A DNA stretch of 44,027 nucleotides from Actinomycetes bacterium. GTDB lineage: Bacteria; Actinomycetota; Thermoleophilia; Gaiellales; Gaiellaceae. Shown piece after piece: positions 17,306 through 25,356 of the stretch. The DNA lies in assembly GCA_025964395.1 (NCBI GenBank), contig JAOPYY010000037.1, positions 1 through 44,027 of the forward strand. Reading direction: 5' to 3'. The notes beneath the pieces are model-generated. The model searched no databases and was not told where the DNA came from. It worked only from the letters and a program-made list of their open reading frames with translations. The translations under genes were made by a program, and so were the position numbers. Position 1 is the stretch's first letter. Each line of letters begins with the position of its first letter.

Positions 17306-19393
17306 TTATGCAGCCAGGATCTGGTCGAGGATCGACTTCATGGACTCAGGACGATGCTCGGACATTGCAAGCTTGTCGAGGACGACATTCCGGAACGGCT
17401 CGTAAGCGACTCCGCCGAGATGCGCACCGACAAAGCGCTTAAGGATGAGTCGGCCTGGAAACGCTCGGGTCCATTCGTCAGTATCAAGAGCAGTCGCTAG
17501 CTCGCTGCGAACTTCGGCCGCCCGCTGGGTGAGCGCTTCCTCCGTAGAAGCAGCGACCACGGCTGCGATGCGGCCGGCTGAAGCCGTGATCGACGGTAGA
17601 AGGCTCTGCGCGACCCCGTTAGTGTCGGGCGAGCCTTTAACGTTGATGGCCGTAACGATCTGCTCGTTGACTTCCGCCTGGATGCGCTCCAGCGTGAGTC
17701 TGTCCAATAGTTCGGCCGCCTGAGTCTTTAACGCAACCATCACCTCATCGTCGGACGAGAAGAGCTCGCTGCCCGACAGGGTCGCGCACGCCTCGCGGAT
17801 CGCTGAAGGAACCAGCAAGAAGTTTTCAACGTGGTAGACGTCCCACGTGAACTCTTGCGTGTGACCCTCTGGTGGTACGTAGATTTCGGCGTCCTTGTCC
17901 ACGATGGCGAAGAAGCGGTTAGCAATGCCAACCTGGCTGACGGTCTCGTTGAGCGCGGCGTACAAGCTGCGTACGCGCCTCTTAGATCCCGCGCTGACTA
18001 AGTTGACGCGCTTTGAGAAGTCTGGGAAGAGGCGACGGATGAACTTCTCGTCGAACGCGTCCTCACTAGCACCCTCTAGGATGACGAGCTTCGCGTGGGG
18101 CCGATATGCGGCAAGGTCGCCTACAAGGTCGACGACGACGCGCTCAACATCGTCGTCGAGCACTACTTCAGATGCTTGATTGCCGGTTGAAGTCGTAGCA
18201 GTCAGCATGTGGTAAACGCGATAGTTGGAGTTGCCGATTGCCTGGCGGAGCAGGGTGTCGGAGTGCGTCACGAGCCAAAGCTGGTTGCCTTGAGCGACTC
18301 CGAGATGGCGATAGTAAAAGTCGGCAAAGCCTTGGAGCAGGCTCGGATTAAGGTGCAGTTCGGGCTCGTCCAATAGGATCACTGAGCCGCGCGGAATGGA
18401 GTTCCTGAGTCGCAGGTACCCGTAAAGGATTTCCTTTTCGCCGGAACTCAGGTCGTCGATGTCATGAACAGCACCGTCCCCCACGCGAACGGGGAAGGCG
18501 AGACTTCCGCCGCGTTCAGGTCGCACGCCTTCATACTCTTTGTCTGGGAAGAACGTCCGGAAGAGCTCCTTTAGAGTCTCGTTGAGATCCTCGCTCGCTT
18601 CGGGTGCATCACCCGATTCAGCAGAGATGAGGGTCCGTAGGTAGCCGGACGCTAGCTCGGTCTTGACGTTCTGATACTTGGCTTGCCAGTTATAGAGAGA
18701 CTGTGTCCTGCGCTGATTTTCGAATTCGCGTGCGTCGAGATTGATGCCCTGAAGCGCCTGCCGGGGGTAGGCGCGTTGCGCGCTGTGGTACTCGATCACG
18801 CCCAAGTGCTGCGGCTCGTACGCCTGGAACGAGACTTCGGCCGGCACGCATTCCTGGATGTCTAGATTGGAATCCGGTGTGATGGCGACGAGTAGCTGAT
18901 GTTCTTCGTTGTTGTTGAGGGCGGCAACAAGCTTGTTGGTGATCTCGTCGATTAGCGCCTGGACTGCGTCGCGATGTTGTGCGAGTTGTGTCGCGATCGC
19001 CATGCGGTTGAAGCTCCAGTGATCCATGCGCTGCCCCGTCGCGCGCTGCCAGGCCAGCGGCCATACAAGGTCGGCCGCGTTGGCAATCAGAAACTCCCGC
19101 TCTGTCTGGCTGAATTCGATGGTTGCCGCGATCTCAACGGGCTCGTTGAGATCCCGAAACATCGCTCGGATCGCGGTGCGATCCTGCGGGTTGATGGCGA
19201 ACTCGCCGAACCATTGCATGTACTCGTCGGCCTGATAGCCCCCGTAGACGGATTTGAGCAGTCTGATCGCGTCAAAGACGCAGGACTTTCCTGAACCGTT
19301 AGGCCCCGCGATGACGATGAAGTCCTTGAGATCGTCGACCTCAAATAGCCGCACGGCGCGGAGGTTCGCCACCCGCAGAGAACGAAATTTCAA
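17306..19393 (-). CDS. AAA-DUF4435 (TOPRIM-like) protein, fused PARIS-type defence candidate
   Basis: 695 residues. N-terminal ABC/AAA_15 ATPase: MKFRSLRVANLRAVRLFEV, Walker A GPNGSGKS (30-37), signature LSSGEKE (about 315), Walker B VILLDEPELHLNP (about 338), H-switch THSD (about 376). C-terminal DUF4435/TOPRIM-like domain (about 434-536) with VILEG, AIVDKDAE and YHVENFLL. In the known PARIS system, AriA is the AAA_15 ATPase and AriB the DUF4435 effector, a tRNA nuclease triggered by phage anti-restriction proteins; single-chain fusions are known. Start: TTG at 19393 follows GAGGGA and puts KFRSLR at the usual N-terminus; another TTG lies 27 bases upstream. Flanked by a Rep-like gene and a ribbon-helix-helix gene beside integration scars. 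Lower, more even GC than neighbours supports transfer. An OLD-like nuclease is the alternative. Confidence 0.85.
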   Translation of the reverse strand: MKFRSLRVANLRAVRLFEVDDLKDFIVIAGPNGSGKSCVFDAIRLLKSVYGGYQADEYMQWFGEFAINPQDRTAIRAMFRDLNEPVEIAATIEFSQTEREFLIANAADLVWPLAWQRATGQRMDHWSFNRMAIATQLAQHRDAVQALIDEITNKLVAALNNNEEHQLLVAITPDSNLDIQECVPAEVSFQAYEPQHLGVIEYHSAQRAYPRQALQGINLDAREFENQRRTQSLYNWQAKYQNVKTELASGYLRTLISAESGDAPEASEDLNETLKELFRTFFPDKEYEGVRPERGGSLAFPVRVGDGAVHDIDDLSSGEKEILYGYLRLRNSIPRGSVILLDEPELHLNPSLLQGFADFYYRHLGVAQGNQLWLVTHSDTLLRQAIGNSNYRVYHMLTATTSTGNQASEVVLDDDVERVVVDLVGDLAAYRPHAKLVILEGASEDAFDEKFIRRLFPDFSKRVNLVSAGSKRRVRSLYAALNETVSQVGIANRFFAIVDKDAEIYVPPEGHTQEFTWDVYHVENFLLVPSAIREACATLSGSELFSSDDEVMVALKTQAAELLDRLTLERIQAEVNEQIVTAINVKGSPDTNGVAQSLLPSITASAGRIAAVVAASTEEALTQRAAEVRSELATALDTDEWTRAFPGRLILKRFVGAHLGGVAYEPFRNVVLDKLAMSEHRPESMKSILDQILAA

Positions 19394-19461
19394 AGGCTCT
19401 CCCTCACTTTCTAGCGGCAACCATAGTCAACGATTCGGCTGCTAACCCTCAAGGCGTTCTA

Positions 19462-19522
19462 CAAGACTTGATCCTGTACACCACCCCGGTAACACAAGCA
19501 CTTGACGTTTCGTATTACTTGA
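19462..19522 (+). promoter_or_regulatory. spaced CTTGA repeats upstream of RHH gene
   Basis: CTTGA occurs at 19467, 19501 and 19518, spaced 34 and 17 bases; the first two lie in small palindromes (CAAG-A-CTTG and CAAG-CA-CTTG). They sit in the divergent gap between the AAA-DUF4435 gene and the ribbon-helix-helix gene. RHH proteins often bind such spaced repeats, so this may be its operator; no convincing -10/-35 pair was found. Confidence 0.3.
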
Positions 19523-19536
19523 TTCATGCTGCGCGT

Positions 19537-19860
19537 ATGACAGAGAAGAAGCAGCAGCTCAGCGGGGTTCTCAACCTTCGCATCGACGACGCGCTCGCGC
19601 GTGAGGTCGATCGCATTGCCGGGGTGGAGGCGACTTCGGCTAGCGAGGCGGCCAGGAAGCTACTCGGATACGGCGTGGAGGTCCAGCGTCAAATCGAGGC
19701 GAGCTACCTGCGTCTCCCTTACAACCTGGATCGCGAGACGGTCGAGGGGCGCCTCGTTATCGAAGCAGCGTGGAAGCCATATACCCAGCGCGAGCTGTGG
19801 GACAGGGAGGACGCTTTCGAAGCGCAGCTCTCCGATGCGGAGGACAGGGCGTCGCGGTGA
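19537..19860 (+). CDS. ribbon-helix-helix DNA-binding protein
   Basis: 107 residues from ATG; the frame extends upstream to a TTG but the preceding residues look non-coding. Residues about 9-50 fit a CopG/Arc-type ribbon-helix-helix: GVLNLRIDDALAREVDRIAG, then SASEAARKLLGYGVE. The remaining half is charged and helical. It is divergent from the AAA-DUF4435 gene (143 bases between starts) and overlaps the truncated excisionase-like gene by GTGA, which suggests it was the first gene of an integrative-element control operon. It could also control the defence gene. Confidence 0.7.
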   Translation: MTEKKQQLSGVLNLRIDDALAREVDRIAGVEATSASEAARKLLGYGVEVQRQIEASYLRLPYNLDRETVEGRLVIEAAWKPYTQRELWDREDAFEAQLSDAEDRASR

Positions 19861-19952
19861 TCGAACCGCATTACAAGGGTCAGCAGTTGGCTGACCTCCT
19901 GAACGTGAACCAGCTCGGTCGTTACGACTTAGCCGGACCGTACAGGACCTGA
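19857..19952 (+). pseudogene. truncated excisionase-like gene
   Basis: GTG overlaps the stop of the RHH gene (GTGA) and reads MIEPHYKGQQLADLLNVN before the frame enters the 125-bp repeat at 19911 and stops at 19952. The first 18 residues resemble the opening of MerR-like/Xis helix-turn-helix proteins (...LADLLNVN, first helix of the HTH). The rest was apparently replaced when the repeat was joined here. Too short for a firm family call. Confidence 0.4.
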
Positions 19953-20035
19953 GCCAAATCTGCTGGCGTCGGTAAGACACTGAACGACGTGGCACGACTG
20001 CGTTCGCGTGTCGAATCTGACACGGAATCTGACAC
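19922..20035 (-). pseudogene. relic of a gene 3' end, possibly integrase (copy B)
   Basis: Counterpart of 1367-1492. The minus strand reads GVSDSVSDSTRERSR and ends DLAQVLYGPAKS before TAA (19922-19924). DNA similarity to copy A begins abruptly at 19911, where the excisionase-like coding sequence stops, marking a recombination junction. Another minus-strand frame further on ends LSVLLGRLPSGTPAD at a stop near 20052; it was not recognised. Confidence 0.4.
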
Positions 20036-20409
20036 GCCTGGATGCGCGGGGTTAGTCCGCGGGCGTGCCGCTTGGCAGCCGGCCGAGTAGCACCGAGAGC
20101 GTCCACCTTAGAGCGAGCTGAACTCGCACATGCGTAGAGAGCCTCGGGGCTAGCTGTCCCTTTCTAGACGGCTCCACTCTGATTGATGAAATCCTGCATC
20201 ACGGACAGCTCTTCGTTGAGAGACACTCGCTGCTCGCGAAGTGCCCTAACTCGCCGCGATAAGCGCTGGGCGGCAACGACGGATAACCAAAGAACGTCTT
20301 GCGCAGAAGGTGGAGAACCAAGAACCTCCCGTTCGGATCCCGCGACCACGGCAGTGCGGGTCACCGGGTGTGGCGGTGGCCAGCACGCCCAGACCGGGAC
20401 GCAGGAACG
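20036..20409. other. gene-poor stretch, one doubtful small ORF
   Basis: No recognised gene. A minus-strand frame at 20164-20364 (66 residues, GTG start) encodes a charged helical peptide (AQRLSRRVRALREQRVSLNE) that could form a coiled coil, but has no recognised family or clear ribosome binding site; it is probably spurious. Confidence 0.3.
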
Positions 20410-21534
20410 TCAGTCGACGACACGGATGGCGTGGCTGGAGGTATTGAGGCGCTCGGCGCCATCGTCGGTGACGAGGAAGACATCCTCCACACGGACACCG
20501 AAGCTCCCTTCGAAGTAGACGCCAGGCTCGATCGTGAACGCCATCCCGGGCTCGAGCGCTGTTGTATTGCCGGCGACGATGTACGGCGGCTCGTGCACGT
20601 CGAGGCCGATGCCGTGTCCGGTCCGGTGTGTGAAGTGCTCGCCGAGGCCGGAGTCGTCGATGTGCCGGCGCGCCACGGCGTCGATCTCAGCCGCCGTCAC
20701 GCCGGGGCGGACGGCCTCGAACGCGAGCTGGTTTGCCTCGTCGACGATGGCGTGCACCCGGCGAACCTCGGGGTCGGGCTCTCCGAACTGGAACATGCGC
20801 GTGAGGTCGGCGCGGTACCCGTCCGAGGCGCCGCCGAAGTCGAGGATGACGGTGTCGCCCGCGGCGAGAATTCGTTCGGACGGGTGGTGGTGCGGCGAAG
20901 CGCTGTTCTCGCCGAACGCCGCTAGCCCGCTGCCGACGGGCTCGTTGCCGTGCGCGGCGAGGAGCTCCTGGATCGTCCGCACCACGTCGCGCTCGCTCGC
21001 ACCCCGGAATCCGTGCGCGGCCAACTCCTCCACGACACGGTCGGCGACGCCGCTGGCGCGGCGGAGAGCGTCGAGCTCGAACGGTGACTTGCGGACGCGG
21101 ACGGGAGCGAGCACGACATCGCCGTCGACGAGCTCGGCGCGCAAGCCGGCGTCGAGCAGCCCGACGAGGAAGCGCGCGTGGAGTTGCGCGCTGAAGGCCA
21201 CCCTGGGCGGACGTCCTTCGCCGGTGGCGAAGAGACCGCACGCGACTGCGGACGCATCCTCGCCGTCCTTCCAGCCCACCCGTTCGACGAGATCTGGGAG
21301 GTGGGCGGCGGTCGGAAGCTCGAACTCGGGCATGACCAGGCGGGGCGCGCCGTCACGAGGAAGTACGAGCACGGTCAGCCGCTCGGAAGGCTTGACGTCG
21401 AAGCCGGTCAGGTAGCGCAGATCGGTCGAGGGGCCGACTACGAGCGTGTCCACGTCCTGACGCTCCATCTCGGTTCGCGTGGCGGCGAGGCGCCGGGCGT
21501 GCTCTCCCGCAGCCAGAGGCTCGACGGGCGTCAT
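20410..21534 (-). CDS. M24 family Xaa-Pro peptidase (copy 1)
   Basis: 374 residues. N-terminal creatinase/prolidase-N domain (TLVVGPSTDLRYLTGFDVKP), then the pita-bread metallopeptidase domain with all five expected metal ligands: Asp in VILDFGG, Asp in YRADLTR, His in HRTGHGIGLDVHE, Glu in IEPGVYF and Glu in GVRVEDVFLV. Intact dinuclear ligands point to a proline-specific peptidase (Xaa-Pro aminopeptidase or dipeptidase) and against a creatinase. Cytoplasmic. Divergent from copy 2 at 21601; the GntR-type palindrome at 21597-21613 lies in the shared promoter region. Confidence 0.9.
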   Translation of the reverse strand: MTPVEPLAAGEHARRLAATRTEMERQDVDTLVVGPSTDLRYLTGFDVKPSERLTVLVLPRDGAPRLVMPEFELPTAAHLPDLVERVGWKDGEDASAVACGLFATGEGRPPRVAFSAQLHARFLVGLLDAGLRAELVDGDVVLAPVRVRKSPFELDALRRASGVADRVVEELAAHGFRGASERDVVRTIQELLAAHGNEPVGSGLAAFGENSASPHHHPSERILAAGDTVILDFGGASDGYRADLTRMFQFGEPDPEVRRVHAIVDEANQLAFEAVRPGVTAAEIDAVARRHIDDSGLGEHFTHRTGHGIGLDVHEPPYIVAGNTTALEPGMAFTIEPGVYFEGSFGVRVEDVFLVTDDGAERLNTSSHAIRVVD

Positions 21535-21596
21535 GCCGGTTTGGGGTGGGCGACCCAGGCGAATGTCATGATCAGGCGCTTGCTGTCCACAGTTAG

Positions 21597-21613
21597 TGCT
21601 ATGTTACATAGCA
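21597..21613. promoter_or_regulatory. GntR operator candidate O1
   Basis: Perfect 17-bp palindrome TGCTATGTTACATAGCA. It lies between the divergent M24 genes, one of which is followed by the GntR gene. A related sequence occurs at 25288-25304 in the second divergent promoter region. FCD-type GntR proteins bind palindromes of this size. Confidence 0.65.
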
Positions 21614-22791
21614 TCGTGAGCGCCTCTGCGGATGCGGCCGGGAGTCGCGGCCTCGTTGATCGCGCCCGTCGGACCCGCGGCCATCTCACCAACCAGCCGC
21701 GCCTGACAGCTGCAATGGAAAGCGCGGGGCTCGACGCGGTGATCGCCTCGTCGCCGGCAAATGTTACGTACACCGCCGGTGCCTGGCTCTCGCTGCCGCT
21801 GCTGTACTCGTTCGTCGTCACCGACGGATTGGGCCGGCGCGCAATCGTGATCAACGAGGCCGACACCTACTTCTTGCGGGATGTCTCCACCGTCGACGAC
21901 ATCCGGCCGTTTGCCTTCGGCCCCGACGCTGCGCAGGACGCGATTGCGCTGCTCAGGGACGTCCTCGCCGACTTCGGGCTCCTCGAAGGCAGGATCGGCA
22001 TCGAGCTCGACTACCTGCCCTCGGCTGCGTGTACCGCGCTGCGGGAAGGCCTTCCGACCGTCGACTGGCAGGACGGGAGCGCCGCATTCGACTACGCACG
22101 GCTCGTCAAGACGGACGACGAGATTGAGCTCTTCCGGGCCGTCGTGCGTGCGACGGAGCAGGCGATCGAGGACGGGTTCGCGGCCGTTCAGGCAGGCGCG
22201 ACGGAGAAGGAGCTTGCGACCGAGATGCAGGCGCGCGTCCTCTCGTACGGTGCCGACAGTCTCCTGCACGCCCACGTTCACGCGGGTGTGCACTCCACGG
22301 TCGTTCACGCGCTCTCGCTCGAAGAACCGATCCGGCCGGGCGAGGTGATCCACGTCGACTTCGGCGCGTGCTTCGCCGGCTACTCCACGGATCTCTCGCG
22401 GAACGCCGTTGTCGGCGAGCCGTCCCGTCGGCAGGCGGAGATCTACGGGCTGCTCTGGGAGATCCACCAGATCGCGCTTGCATCGGTCAAGCCGGGCATC
22501 ACCGCGGCGGCCGTCTTCGAGGGACTGCAGCCCGAGTTCGCGGCGCGCGGCCTGGTGCATCCCTGGGGAACGATCGGCCACAGCACGGGTCTCGACGTCC
22601 ACGAGGGTTTCGAGCTCGCTGTCGGAAGTGATGCTCTGCTCGAGCCGGGAATGATCGTGCAAGTCGAGCCGTCGCACATCGAGGCGGGAGACGCCCGCTA
22701 TCACCTTGAAGACAGTGTCCTCATCACCGAAGATGGCTGTGAGATCCTCTCCAACGTGTCGACGACGGAGCAGCTCTTTGAGATCCGCTAG
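21601..22791 (+). CDS. M24 family metallopeptidase (copy 2)
   Basis: 396 residues from ATG 21601; a GTG at 21616 just past the palindrome is an equal candidate, and neither has a ribosome binding site. N-terminal creatinase-N domain (AMESAGLDAVIASSPANVTY) and M24 domain with Asp in VIHVDFGA, Asp in YSTDLSR, His in IGHSTGLDVHEG, Glu in VEPSHI and Glu in YHLEDSVLI. Ligands are kept, but IEPG is replaced by VEPS and the metal-site surroundings differ from copy 1, so substrate preference may differ. Followed 27 bases later by the GntR gene, so probably co-transcribed. Confidence 0.85.
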   Translation: MLHSIVSASADAAGSRGLVDRARRTRGHLTNQPRLTAAMESAGLDAVIASSPANVTYTAGAWLSLPLLYSFVVTDGLGRRAIVINEADTYFLRDVSTVDDIRPFAFGPDAAQDAIALLRDVLADFGLLEGRIGIELDYLPSAACTALREGLPTVDWQDGSAAFDYARLVKTDDEIELFRAVVRATEQAIEDGFAAVQAGATEKELATEMQARVLSYGADSLLHAHVHAGVHSTVVHALSLEEPIRPGEVIHVDFGACFAGYSTDLSRNAVVGEPSRRQAEIYGLLWEIHQIALASVKPGITAAAVFEGLQPEFAARGLVHPWGTIGHSTGLDVHEGFELAVGSDALLEPGMIVQVEPSHIEAGDARYHLEDSVLITEDGCEILSNVSTTEQLFEIR

Positions 22792-22818
22792 CAAGCGTAC
22801 GAGCGTAGGAGGGCGACG

Positions 22819-23547
22819 GTGTTGAAGCCGATGGCGCGGGCCTCGAGCCTGAGGGAGCGAGCGACGGTCGCGATCCGCGCGGGGATCATCACCGGCGAGA
22901 TCAAGTCGGGCGAGATCTACTCGGCCCCGGCGTTGGCGCAGCGGTTGGGCGTCTCGGCGACGCCTGTGCGCGAGGCGATGCTGGACTTGGCGAACGAAGG
23001 CCTCGTCGAGCCCGTCCGTAATCGAGGCTTCCGGGTCATCCCGTTGGTGGATCGCGACCTGGAGGAGATCTTCGAGCTGCGCCTCTACCTCGAGGTCCCG
23101 CCGGTGGTCGAGCTGGCGGGAAACCCGGCTCGGTTGACGGACGCCGTGCTCAAGCGCCTGAACGGACTCATCGACGAGCTCGAAGCGCAGGCCGCCGAGG
23201 GCGACCTCGCAGGCCTGATCGACACCGACCGCAAGTTCCATGGCGAGCTGCTCCAGCTCTCCGGGAACCGACGGCTCGTCGAGCTCGTCGACCGCCTGCG
23301 CGTCTACACCCGGCGGTACGGCCTGCCTCGCCTCGATCCCGAGACGCTGTTGGCAGTCGCCGTCGACCACCGGCGCATCCTCGAGGCGCTCCTCGCCGGC
23401 GACAAGGAGCGCGCGCGTGTCGTCATGGAAGAGCACCTCGAGGCGAACCGGGGCGTGCTTTCGTGGAGCGAAGAAGACGGTCCCTCGTCCAACACGCTCG
23501 ATCCCGCCGTCGCTGCCGCCGCCGCGTCTAGACCAGCGGCAGCGTGA
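22819..23547 (+). CDS. GntR family regulator, FCD type
   Basis: 242 residues; GTG start with TAGGAGGG 6 bases upstream. N-terminal winged helix (ALAQRLGVSATPVREAMLDL, then EGLVEPVRNRGFRVIPL) and C-terminal FCD domain with the usual acidic/His metal or ligand residues (DRKFHGELL, VDHRRILEAL, EEHLEAN). FCD regulators usually bind carboxylic or amino acids. It sits within the catabolic cluster and two matching palindromic sites lie in the divergent promoter regions on either side, so local control is likely. Its last 20 bases overlap the end of the convergent CocE-like gene. Confidence 0.92.
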   Translation: MLKPMARASSLRERATVAIRAGIITGEIKSGEIYSAPALAQRLGVSATPVREAMLDLANEGLVEPVRNRGFRVIPLVDRDLEEIFELRLYLEVPPVVELAGNPARLTDAVLKRLNGLIDELEAQAAEGDLAGLIDTDRKFHGELLQLSGNRRLVELVDRLRVYTRRYGLPRLDPETLLAVAVDHRRILEALLAGDKERARVVMEEHLEANRGVLSWSEEDGPSSNTLDPAVAAAAASRPAAA

Positions 23548-25249
23548 CGTAGGACGGCCGTTCGCGGTCGTGAAAGATCGTCTGCTCGGCGATCGTCGCT
23601 GCGGATTCCAGGAAGTTGTTGTCGGCGCCCGTGTTCAGGTTCCGCTCGTAGCGGGGGAACCAGCTGCTCGTGATCTCGACGCGCACGCGGTGTCCGGGCA
23701 GGAAGCGGTTGGCTGTTCCGCCGAGGTCGATCTCGTAGCGCTCGACTTGGCGCGGGGTCAGGAGCGTCGGCGTCTCGAACGATTCGCGGAAGCGTCCGCG
23801 CAGCAGCCCGTGCGCGAGGAAGCGGGCATAGCCGTCCGGGTGCACGTCGACGAGCCGGACATGCCAGTCGGTGTCGCGCGCCGATGAACTCGCGTGCAGG
23901 ACCACCGACAAGGGGCCGGCCACGTCGAGCGCCTGCTCGAGCGGCTCGCTGACATAGACGAGGACGTCGGGACGGTCGTCGACCACACGGTCGTCGATGG
24001 GGCCGTTGTGCATGCTCCACGCGCCCTCGACCGGATCGTCCGGGTCGTAGCGGAAGCCGTCGGGCTCTTCGTCGCGCGGTTCTTCCCGCGTGAGCTGTCC
24101 GTCGGCGCGCAGGTGGAAGCGTGCGAAGTCCGTGTCGGGGAACGGCCAGTCGTTTGCCGACCACCACTCGTTGGCGCCCATCGCGAACACCTGGACGCGG
24201 GCGTCGTCGGCCAGTTCCTCCGCCTCACCCTTGAGCCAGTGGTCGAAGAACCGGGTGACGTACGGCCCCAGCCCGCCGACGGCGCTCGGGCCGAAGTCGA
24301 CCGCCTCGTTGCCTGCGCTGACGTCCGCCCAGTGCGCCCACGGTCCCATGACGAGCCGCTGCCGCTCGCGGCCCTCGGTGCTACCCCGTTCGCGGACGGC
24401 GCGGAAGTTCTCCAGCGCACCGTGCAGCGTCAGGTCGTACCAGCCGCTGATGTTCATGGCCGGGACGGAGAAACCGTCGAGCTTCTCCCGGTACGAGCCC
24501 TGGAGCCAGTATGCGTCGCGGTTCGGGTGGCTCATCATCTCGTCCCACCACGCGGGCACCGGCGCACCCGACGCCTCCGGGATCGCAGCGATCGGCAGGG
24601 TGCGGAAGTAGTCCTTCGTCTCGTGAAGGACGTTGGACATGAAGTCGCGGATCTGGAACGACCGACGCCCCATCGCGAGGAGGAGCTCGGCCATCGGCAG
24701 GTTGAACACGCCGTTGAAGATCGGGAAGCCCGACGCGAAGAGATCGGGTTGTGCTCCGATCGGCACGATTGCCTTCAGGCCGCGGGGGCGGTCCGCGGCG
24801 GCCGCCCACTGCGTGTAGCCGACGTATGAGCGGCCGATCATGCCGATGTTGCCGTCGCACCAGGGCTGATCGACGATCCACTCCACTGTGTCGAATCCGT
24901 CCGTCAGTTCGTAGATGTACGGATGCCACTCGCCGTCCGAGTTGAAGCGCCCGCGCACGTCCTGGATCGCCACGATGTAGCCGCGCCGTACGAGCGAGTG
25001 CATGAACTCGTGGTCGTAGGGCAGGCCGTCCTTGGCGCCGGGAGCGAGCTCGCGCAGGACGACTTTGTCGTACGGCGTCCGAAGGAGGACGACCGGAAAG
25101 GCGTCGTCGCCCGGCGGCCGCAGCAGGTCCAGGCAAAGAACCGTTCCGTCGCGCGCCTCGAACGTGAGGCCGTGACTCACGCGGCTCTCGTCGAACCGAA
25201 GCGGCGACTGAGGCTGCGTGGGGAGATCAGAACCGACTGCGTAGGACAC
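23528..25249 (-). CDS. CocE/NonD family hydrolase (peptidase S15)
   Basis: 573 residues; GTG start with GAGGG 9 bases upstream. Alpha/beta-hydrolase with nucleophile Ser141 in GRSYVGYTQ, acid Asp in ISGWYDLTLHG and catalytic His in GPWAHW, then a C-terminal jelly-roll (about 350-573) with GHRVRVEITSSWFPRY. The family holds X-Pro dipeptidyl-peptidases, cocaine esterase and acyl-amino-acid hydrolases. Its position among Xaa-Pro peptidases and proline dehydrogenase favours peptide or amide cleavage, but that is inference. No signal peptide seen. It is divergent from the hyuA operon; the promoter-operator at 25275-25304 lies between them. Confidence 0.9.
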   Translation of the reverse strand: MSYAVGSDLPTQPQSPLRFDESRVSHGLTFEARDGTVLCLDLLRPPGDDAFPVVLLRTPYDKVVLRELAPGAKDGLPYDHEFMHSLVRRGYIVAIQDVRGRFNSDGEWHPYIYELTDGFDTVEWIVDQPWCDGNIGMIGRSYVGYTQWAAAADRPRGLKAIVPIGAQPDLFASGFPIFNGVFNLPMAELLLAMGRRSFQIRDFMSNVLHETKDYFRTLPIAAIPEASGAPVPAWWDEMMSHPNRDAYWLQGSYREKLDGFSVPAMNISGWYDLTLHGALENFRAVRERGSTEGRERQRLVMGPWAHWADVSAGNEAVDFGPSAVGGLGPYVTRFFDHWLKGEAEELADDARVQVFAMGANEWWSANDWPFPDTDFARFHLRADGQLTREEPRDEEPDGFRYDPDDPVEGAWSMHNGPIDDRVVDDRPDVLVYVSEPLEQALDVAGPLSVVLHASSSARDTDWHVRLVDVHPDGYARFLAHGLLRGRFRESFETPTLLTPRQVERYEIDLGGTANRFLPGHRVRVEITSSWFPRYERNLNTGADNNFLESAATIAEQTIFHDRERPSYVTLPLV

Positions 25250-25274
25250 GGAGGTACCCTCGCTTCCATTGGGC

Positions 25275-25304
25275 TTGACAAGCTATGTGGCACGTAACAT
25301 AGTA
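25275..25304 (+). promoter_or_regulatory. promoter with overlapping GntR operator candidate O2
   Basis: Consensus -35 TTGACA (25275-25280), 17-base spacer and -10-like CATAGT (25298-25303) point toward the hyuA operon. Positions 25288-25304 match the O1 palindrome at 12 of 17 bases, sharing ACATAG; CTATGT at 25283 and ACATAG at 25297 also form an inverted repeat with 8 bases between. A bound repressor would cover the spacer and -10. Confidence 0.6.
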
Positions 25305-25356
25305 CTCTGCCTCGGGCCGGGAAAGCCGGTGAAGCACGATCGAGCGGGAGGTCGCG

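Noticed and set aside
17306-19393. Septu, Gabija or classical OLD nuclease
   Set aside because: The C-terminal part matches DUF4435 (YHVENFLL) rather than an HNH or a standard OLD TOPRIM, and no UvrD-like partner gene is present.
20164-20364. Small coiled-coil protein gene
   Set aside because: No recognised family, no clear ribosome binding site and no conserved neighbour; kept only as a note.
20410-22791. Creatinase (creatine breakdown) for the M24 proteins
   Set aside because: All five dinuclear metal ligands are kept, whereas creatinases lack them.
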